Part shown: positions 31,201 through 35,108 of the stretch, in pieces | Layout: each line of letters begins with the position of its first letter | Position numbering within the stretch: position 1 is the stretch's first letter | Source: Streptomyces aureus | GTDB lineage: Bacteria; Actinomycetota; Actinomycetes; Streptomycetales; Streptomycetaceae | Assembly (NCBI RefSeq): GCF_001418135.1 | Contig: NZ_LIPQ01000261.1 | Coordinates: forward strand, 1-35,108 | Length of the DNA stretch: 35,108 nt | Reading direction: 5' to 3' | Translations under genes and position numbers: made by a program | Notes under the pieces: model-generated | What the model was told of the DNA's origin: nothing | What the model saw: the letters and a program-made list of their open reading frames with translations, nothing else | The model's database searches: none

Positions 31201-31860
31201 ATGGCAACCACCGCTTCCACCGCAGCCCCCATGTCCCTCGTGTCCGTCACGCTTGAGGTGGCCGACCTGGATCCCGCTCGTCGCTTCTACAGCGCTTTCG
31301 GCGTGGACACGTACGTACGCCTGCGGGCGTCTGAGGCGCACTCCACCGGGTTCCGTGGCTTCACCCTGGCGCTGACGGTGTCCGGTCCGGCCACCGTCGA
31401 CAGCTTCGTCGGGGCCGCTGTTCAGGCCGGCGCCAGGGTGCTGAAGCCCGCCGTGAAGTCGCTGTGGGGCTACGGCGGCGTCGTTGAGGCCCCGGACGGG
31501 ACGATCTGGAAGATCGCGACCTCGGCGAAGAAGGACACCGGCCCCGCCACCCGTGAGATCGACGAGGTCGTGCTGCTGATCGGAGTCGAGGACGTGAAGG
31601 CCACCAGGGAGTTCTACGTCGGCCGGGGTCTGGCCGTCGCGAAGAGCTTCGGCGGCAAGTACGCCGAGTTCGCCCCCGGTCACTCCAGCCCGGTCAAGCT
31701 GGCGCTGTACAAGCGCCGTGCCCTCGCCAAGGACCTCGGCGTCCCCGTCGACGGCACCGGCTCGCACCGCATCGTCCTGGGCGGCACCGCCGGCGCCTTC
31801 ACCGACCTGGACGGGTTCGCCTGGGAGCCTGCCACCGCCCTCGCCCCCGCGCTGTCCTGA
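31201..31860 (+). CDS. Two-domain VOC-family (glyoxalase-like) protein
   Basis: This encodes a 219-residue protein with two tandem vicinal-oxygen-chelate modules: first about residues 12-110 (SLVSVTLEVADLDPARRFYSAFGVD, AGARVLKPAVKSLWGYGGVVEAPDGTIWKIA), second about 118-215 (EIDEVVLLIGVEDVKATREFYVGRGLAVAKSFGG, DLDGFAWEPA). KKDTGP joins them. Family members isomerise or bind small organic molecules or give drug resistance. Start ATG at 31195 is also possible. It stands directly after the transposase remnant, and codon usage looks like the host. Confidence 0.88.
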   Translation: MATTASTAAPMSLVSVTLEVADLDPARRFYSAFGVDTYVRLRASEAHSTGFRGFTLALTVSGPATVDSFVGAAVQAGARVLKPAVKSLWGYGGVVEAPDGTIWKIATSAKKDTGPATREIDEVVLLIGVEDVKATREFYVGRGLAVAKSFGGKYAEFAPGHSSPVKLALYKRRALAKDLGVPVDGTGSHRIVLGGTAGAFTDLDGFAWEPATALAPALS

Positions 31861-31932
31861 CTCCCGGCCCCTGTCGTAACGGCCGACTGGCCGGCGAACA
31901 CGTGCCAGCGCGACAAGAACAGGAGAAAGACC

Positions 31933-32367
31933 ATGAAGTTTCGCACCTTCGTTGAGCCGCCGGAGCCCATGCGGGGTCTGGAGGTTCCGCCCGAGGTGGT
32001 GGCGGCGCTCGGCGGGGGTGCGCGGCCGCCGGTGACGATCACGCTGAACGGACATTCCTGGAAGAGCCGGGTCGCTCTCCTGCGGGGCCGTCACCTGCTG
32101 GGTCTCAGCAACGCCAACCGGCAGGCCGCGGGCGTCGCGATCGGCGAGGAGGTCGAGGTCGCGCTGGAGCTCGACACCGAGCCCCGCGTCGTCGTCGAGC
32201 CCCCGGACTTCGCGCGAGCCCTGGACGACGACCCCGTCGCCCGCGCCGCATACGACAGCCTTCCCTTGGGCCGTAAGCGTGAGCATGTGCGGGCCGTCGA
32301 GAGCGCGAAGAGGCCTGAGACGCGCCGGCGGCGCATCGAGAAGGCCGTCGCCACCCTGCGGGACTGA
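31933..32367 (+). CDS. DUF1905/YdeI (OmpD-associated) protein
   Basis: This encodes a 144-residue protein. Residues 1-75 match the DUF1905 beta-barrel (FRTFVEPPEPMRGLEVPPEVVAALGGG, PPVTITLNGHSWKSRVALLRGRHLLGLSNANRQAAGV). Residues about 90-144 match the YdeI/OmpD-associated helical part (ALDDDPVARAAYDSLPLGRKREHVRAVESAKRPETRRRRIEKAVATLRD). Relatives have been linked to protection from antimicrobial peptides; the mechanism is unclear. AGGAGAAAG precedes the ATG. The last codons and the stop lie in the first unit of a tandem repeat. Confidence 0.88.
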   Translation: MKFRTFVEPPEPMRGLEVPPEVVAALGGGARPPVTITLNGHSWKSRVALLRGRHLLGLSNANRQAAGVAIGEEVEVALELDTEPRVVVEPPDFARALDDDPVARAAYDSLPLGRKREHVRAVESAKRPETRRRRIEKAVATLRD

Positions 32368-32479
32368 CGCCCGAAGGAACCGCCACCCTGCGGGACTGAG
32401 CCCCGAAGGCACCGCCACTCTGCGGGACTGCCCCCCGAAGGCCATCGCCACCCTGCGGGCTGACTCCCCGAAAGCGAAG
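32350..32479 (+). repeat. Four 32-33-bp tandem repeats over a gene end
   Basis: Units at 32350-32381, 32382-32413, 32414-32446 and 32447-32479 share GCCACCCTGCGGGACTGA, then CCCCGAAGG, with few changes. The first holds the last codons (ATLRD) and stop of the ydeI-like gene; the rest repeat the gene end, stop included, behind it. They probably arose by repeated duplication of the gene's 3' end. Confidence 0.85.
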
Positions 32480-32550
32480 ACTCCGACGGCCGGCACCACA
32501 GATCGCCGTGTGGAGGCCCGACCCTGCCCGCATCCCTTGAAAGGACACGC

Positions 32551-33009
32551 ATGTCGAAGCGACTGATGACCGGTCTGTACTGGTTTATGGCTTTGGAGTT
32601 CGCGCTTGGCGCTGTGACCAAGTTCTGGCCGGGCGACACGGTGTTCAGCGCGGCGTACTCCGTGAAGTTCGTCGACTGGGGTTACCCGGCCTGGATGCGC
32701 TTCGTGGTCGGTGCCCTGGAAGGTGTCGCCGCCGTCCTACTCGTGATCCCCGACCGGCGAGCACGTTTCCTGGGTGCCACGACGCTGATGTTCGTGCTCA
32801 CCGGCGCGGCGACCACTCACATCGTCAACCACGATCCGGCGGTGGAGAGCTGGGCCGCTCCCGCCCACCTGGTGATCATGGGCATCCTCGCGCTGGTCAA
32901 CTGGCCTGCCGACTGGCGAGACCTCCTGCGGACTCCTGCCGCGCCGACGGCCCGGACACCACGTGTGTCCCACGACATGGCAAGGGCGCGGGACCTCGAG
33001 AATCCCTGA
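32551..33009 (+). CDS. DoxX-family membrane protein
   Basis: This encodes a 152-residue integral membrane protein with about four hydrophobic helices: GLYWFMALEFALGAVTKFW, WMRFVVGALEGVAAVLLVI, GATTLMFVLTGAATTHIV and PAHLVIMGILALVNW. The layout and length match DoxX-like proteins, which act with partners in redox or thiosulfate/quinone-linked detoxification. The C-terminal 35 residues are polar. GAAAGGA stands 6 bases before the ATG. It follows the ydeI-like gene after the repeats, possibly as a separate unit. Confidence 0.85.
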   Translation: MSKRLMTGLYWFMALEFALGAVTKFWPGDTVFSAAYSVKFVDWGYPAWMRFVVGALEGVAAVLLVIPDRRARFLGATTLMFVLTGAATTHIVNHDPAVESWAAPAHLVIMGILALVNWPADWRDLLRTPAAPTARTPRVSHDMARARDLENP

Positions 33010-33412
33010 CCTGCAGGGAGCGTGCGGCGGACTCGACGCCCTGCCGCTTGACCCGGCGCCACCAGTCGTCGGCGGACTCCTCCCCGCGCCCGCAGGCATG
33101 GCTGGTGCGCGATCCGGCAGGTGTGCGGCACGGCTCCGGGGCCTGTTCCCTCCGTATACGGGGCTGGTACGGGCGTCGGCATGGGGTGCTACGCGGTGGT
33201 ACGCGTGTGTCGCGTTCCCGTGTCTGCGGGGATGGCCTGGTCGGTCCGCGCAGCCGTCCCGTAAGGGCAGCGGATCGCGGGCATGCCGCGGAGCGGGACC
33301 GTCAGCGGTGGGGACCCGGCGTGCCCGGATAGGGCGCCGTCGGGGGCCGTCGGCTGGGCAGCCACACGCTGGACGGCCCCGCTGCCGAAGGGGCTGCGGC
33401 CTGCGCGGCCGC
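33010..33412. other. Region without an intact gene
   Basis: No intact reading frame is supported in these 403 bases. A minus-strand frame near 33000-33110 reads EESADDWWRRVKRQGVESAA, which is protein-like but has no start and no clear boundaries. Parts nearer 33400 may belong to the beta-propeller wreck that follows. Confidence 0.4.
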
Positions 33413-33767
33413 GGCCTCGCCCCGAAGCAGGTGGTCGCCGCTCCGGGCTGCCGCACCTAGGCCACGCTCGTCGCGTTCGACCTGGTGAGCGGCGGCGAGC
33501 TGTGGCGGAAGGGCGTCGGCGACGCGGTCGACGGGCTGGACGCGACGGCCGGCCGGGTGACGTTGGCGTGGCCTCACTGTAGGTACGGCGACTCTCTGTA
33601 CGTCCTGGACGCGGGCACGGGCGAGGAGCAGGACGAGCGGGACTTCCGGGGGCATGTGGTGCGGGGCCCGTACAAGCCCGTCGTGGACGTGCTCACGTAT
33701 CAGAGAATGGTGCGTGGTCCGCGACGCCGGGGAGGTGGGCCCCTTCGCCGTGTACGGACGCTGGTGA
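33413..33767 (+). pseudogene. PQQ-like beta-propeller gene wreck
   Basis: Pieces in successive frames read as the end of a PQQ-repeat propeller: GLAPKQVVAAPG, then after an in-frame stop and shift LVAFDLVSGGELWRKGVGDAVDG, LDATAGRVTLAWPHCR and GDSLYVLDAGTGEE. After an extra base near 33712, VVRDAGEVGPFAVYGRW stops at 33765-33767. AFDxxSGxELW and LYVLDAxTGEE are standard propeller blade motifs. At least two frameshifts make it non-functional. The upstream blades are not recognisable in the window. Confidence 0.65.
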
Positions 33768-33979
33768 GGATCCCTGAGTCAATGGAGTCCTTGGCTGCTG
33801 ACCACCAGTGACGACGGCTTCACCCGGTGGGCCGGAGAGTTCCACGCCCCCGACCCGGACGCCGCCGCAGACCTCGCCTGCACCGCCGCGCCGCACCTGG
33901 CCTGCGGGAGCAGCGGGCATCTTTCTGGCGTCGGTACTTCCGGGACCACAGTGCCACCGACAGCCACGCGCGTCTTCCC
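33768..33979 (+). other. Degenerate coding sequence, possibly DUF317-like
   Basis: A frame from about 33785 reads LLTTSDDGFTRWAGEFHAPDPDAAADLA, which resembles the start of DUF317-type domains found in Streptomyces accessory elements. It has no start codon or ribosome site and soon loses its pattern. I treat it as a possible remnant only. Confidence 0.25.
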
Positions 33980-34210
33980 TCAGGCGTGAGTTCGTGCCCC
34001 ATGCCGGTGCGGTTCACTGGCCCTGACGCCGACGACAGTGATCGCACTGACGAAGCAGGTCCTCATGGTTGCACCCTCGCCGTCGAGAAGCTCGAACCAG
34101 GCGATCCCCGCCGGGAAATCACTGTCGTCCTCGTCCGAGGTCAGCGCGTACCTCAGCCCCTCGCTGCCCCGCCCCGATGCGTGTGACGCACCCCGAGGAG
34201 AGCCCTGCTC
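33980..34210 (-). pseudogene. Possible minus-strand gene remnant
   Basis: The minus-strand frame ending at a TGA (33980-33982) reads GLRYALTSDEDDSDFPAGI, AWFELLDGEGATMRTCFVSA and ITVVGVR, which looks like a real beta-rich protein end. It opens after a TAG at 34211-34213 and has no start codon. I recognise no family. Confidence 0.3.
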
Positions 34211-34285
34211 CTACCGACGTGTGGGGGAGGCCCGCGGGTTGAAGGTGACCGAAGTCGGTTCAGCTGGAACTCGCGGGTCGGTCCA

Positions 34286-34795
34286 TCAGCTGGACGAATC
34301 CGCGGGTTCGCCGGGGACCGTGAGGTGGGTTGCGAGGCGGCGGGCTTCGGCCGTGACCTCGGCGTCGATCTCGTCCACGGTCCTGTCGCCGTATTCGAGG
34401 ATGGCGTACTCGTCGTCGAGTTCAGCGAGGCGCTCGGTCAGGGGCAGCGCATGTCCGTGCCGCTGGTGAATCCGGAAGGTGAACTCCCAAGGAGTGAGCT
34501 CTCCGGCGAGCACGCGGCGTGCGAGGGCTCGGGCGGCGGCTTCCCCACCGGCCTCGCTGCCGACCGGATATGAGGTGAGGCCCAGTTCGTCGAGTGCTGC
34601 GGGAAGCAGGTCGTGGACGTCGTAGTCCGCCTCGGCGCGCGTGCACGCGGCCAGGATCCGAAGGCCGGGGGTGTCGAGTCCCGCGACGAGTGCATCGCAG
34701 GCGGCATCGACGACCTCGCTCGCGCGGATTTCCCCCATGCTCCACAGGGCGGCATGGTCCTGTAGAGCGAGTGCTGCTGCTTCGGTCGGCGTCAC
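34286..34795 (-). CDS. Conserved hypothetical protein
   Basis: This encodes a 169-residue acidic helical protein. The GTG start at 34795 overlaps the TGA stop of the upstream minus-strand gene (GTGA), and AAGGAAG lies about 10 bases before it. Features are ALQDHAALWSMGEIRASEVVDAACDALVAGLD, GLTSYPVGSEAGGEAAARALARRVLAGELTPWEFTFRIHQRHG and LAELDDEYAILEYGDRTVDEIDAEVTAEARRLA. No enzyme motif, export signal or membrane helix is present. The LTPWEFTFRIHQRxG phrase is reminiscent of uncharacterised actinomycete proteins. Coupling suggests it works with the upstream product. Confidence 0.75.
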   Translation of the reverse strand: MTPTEAAALALQDHAALWSMGEIRASEVVDAACDALVAGLDTPGLRILAACTRAEADYDVHDLLPAALDELGLTSYPVGSEAGGEAAARALARRVLAGELTPWEFTFRIHQRHGHALPLTERLAELDDEYAILEYGDRTVDEIDAEVTAEARRLATHLTVPGEPADSSS

Positions 34796-35108
34796 TCGTC
34801 CATTCTTCCTTCACGGCGCGTCCAGGGCGAGCAGATTTCATCGAAGGTGCTGTTCAGCAGCCTGTTCCAGCAGAACCGGGGGCCACGACGCGGGGGAATG
34901 CCCTCGCATGCTCGGGCAATGGCCTTGTGGAAGCGGCATGCCGTCGGCTCGGCGGCATCTGGGGCCCGTTCTGACGTTACGGCCGGTTCGGCCTCTGCCT
35001 CCGCGGGAGGGGGAGCCTCTGGGGGCCTTGGCGGCCCCGCCCCCTGGTGGTGCGCCGGGGGTGGCTGTTCGGTCGGGTGATGCGGGAGCCGTCCTCGGGG
35101 CCGGGAGG
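34792..35108 (-). CDS. Partial hypothetical protein, 5' end beyond window
   Basis: An open minus-strand frame enters from the right edge and ends at TGA (34792-34794), overlapping the GTG of the next gene by four bases. The visible part is a Pro/Ala/Glu-rich linker (about 50 residues, with PPAHHQGAGPPRPPEAPPPA) followed by a short C-terminal segment: CRFHKAIARACEGIPPRRGP and RFCWNRLLNSTFDEICSPW. The start lies outside the window, so the family cannot be named. The tight coupling and the better composition of this frame than of the overlapping frames support it. Confidence 0.55.
   Translation of the reverse strand, partial: SRPRGRLPHHPTEQPPPAHHQGAGPPRPPEAPPPAEAEAEPAVTSERAPDAAEPTACRFHKAIARACEGIPPRRGPRFCWNRLLNSTFDEICSPWTRREGRMDE

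Overview
The window is very GC-rich, with third-position GC bias. It encodes several proteins typical of Streptomyces: a near-match to the Streptomyces violaceoruber secreted phospholipase A2, a small GQRKKLS-type protein and a DUF6296-like protein. A Streptomyces or close actinomycete chromosome is the best fit. There are no rRNA or tRNA genes, ribosomal operons, replication genes or phage structural genes. Many short, mostly monocistronic, unrelated genes plus gene wrecks suggest an accessory region such as a chromosome arm; that placement is inference.

Layout. 1-2.9 kb: a small Cys-containing hypothetical and a 665-residue HEAT/LRV-repeat protein, closed by a 13-bp-stem hairpin. 2.9-5.6 kb: a secreted PI-PLC-like protein, divergent from a frameshifted MDR-type oxidoreductase followed by a MerR regulator. 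5.6-9 kb: a VOC protein with a helical tail behind a 30-bp palindrome, then a tightly coupled stress-signalling operon (RsbQ hydrolase, PAS-PP2C phosphatase, STAS anti-anti-sigma factor). 9.1-12.6 kb: a HAD phosphatase with a Ser-Gly tail, a putative Cys-His papain-like protein, a small secreted protein and a two-TM SLATT-like protein. 12.6-17.8 kb: a WS/DGAT-like acyltransferase, a DUF4241-like protein, a DJ-1/PfpI protein divergent from a MocR regulator with overlapping promoters, and a small Streptomyces protein with a strong terminator.

18.2-24.5 kb: a saccharopine dehydrogenase-like reductase divergent from a TetR regulator, an HPP membrane protein, a DUF6296-like protein, a VOC protein, a 2H phosphoesterase (2'-5' RNA ligase-like) with octamer operator repeats over its start, and a secreted class A beta-lactamase-fold serine hydrolase. 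24.9-29.7 kb: phospholipase A2, an MmcQ/YjbR protein, a VOC protein, a hypothetical, a HEAT-like remnant, and a 631-residue amidase with a lysozyme-like N-terminus. 29.7-35.1 kb: a scarred zone with a broken MerR gene joined to transposase sequence, an intact hypothetical, a second IS5-type transposase remnant, a two-domain VOC protein, a YdeI/DUF1905 protein whose stop lies in a 32-bp tandem repeat, a DoxX protein, a wrecked PQQ-like beta-propeller gene, and two coupled minus-strand genes, the upstream one cut by the window edge.

Functionally the window mixes exported hydrolases (PI-PLC, PLA2, serine hydrolase, amidase), small stress or metabolite proteins (VOC, DJ-1, DoxX, YdeI) and local regulators with visible operators. 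At least eight genes have a TANNNT box 6-8 bases before the start codon, mostly without an evident Shine-Dalgarno, as expected for leaderless transcription. No complete new multi-gene system is evident. The most promising leads are the RsbQ-P-V cassette without an adjacent anti-sigma kinase, the unusual operators, the putative Cys-His protein and the mosaic IS/MerR locus.
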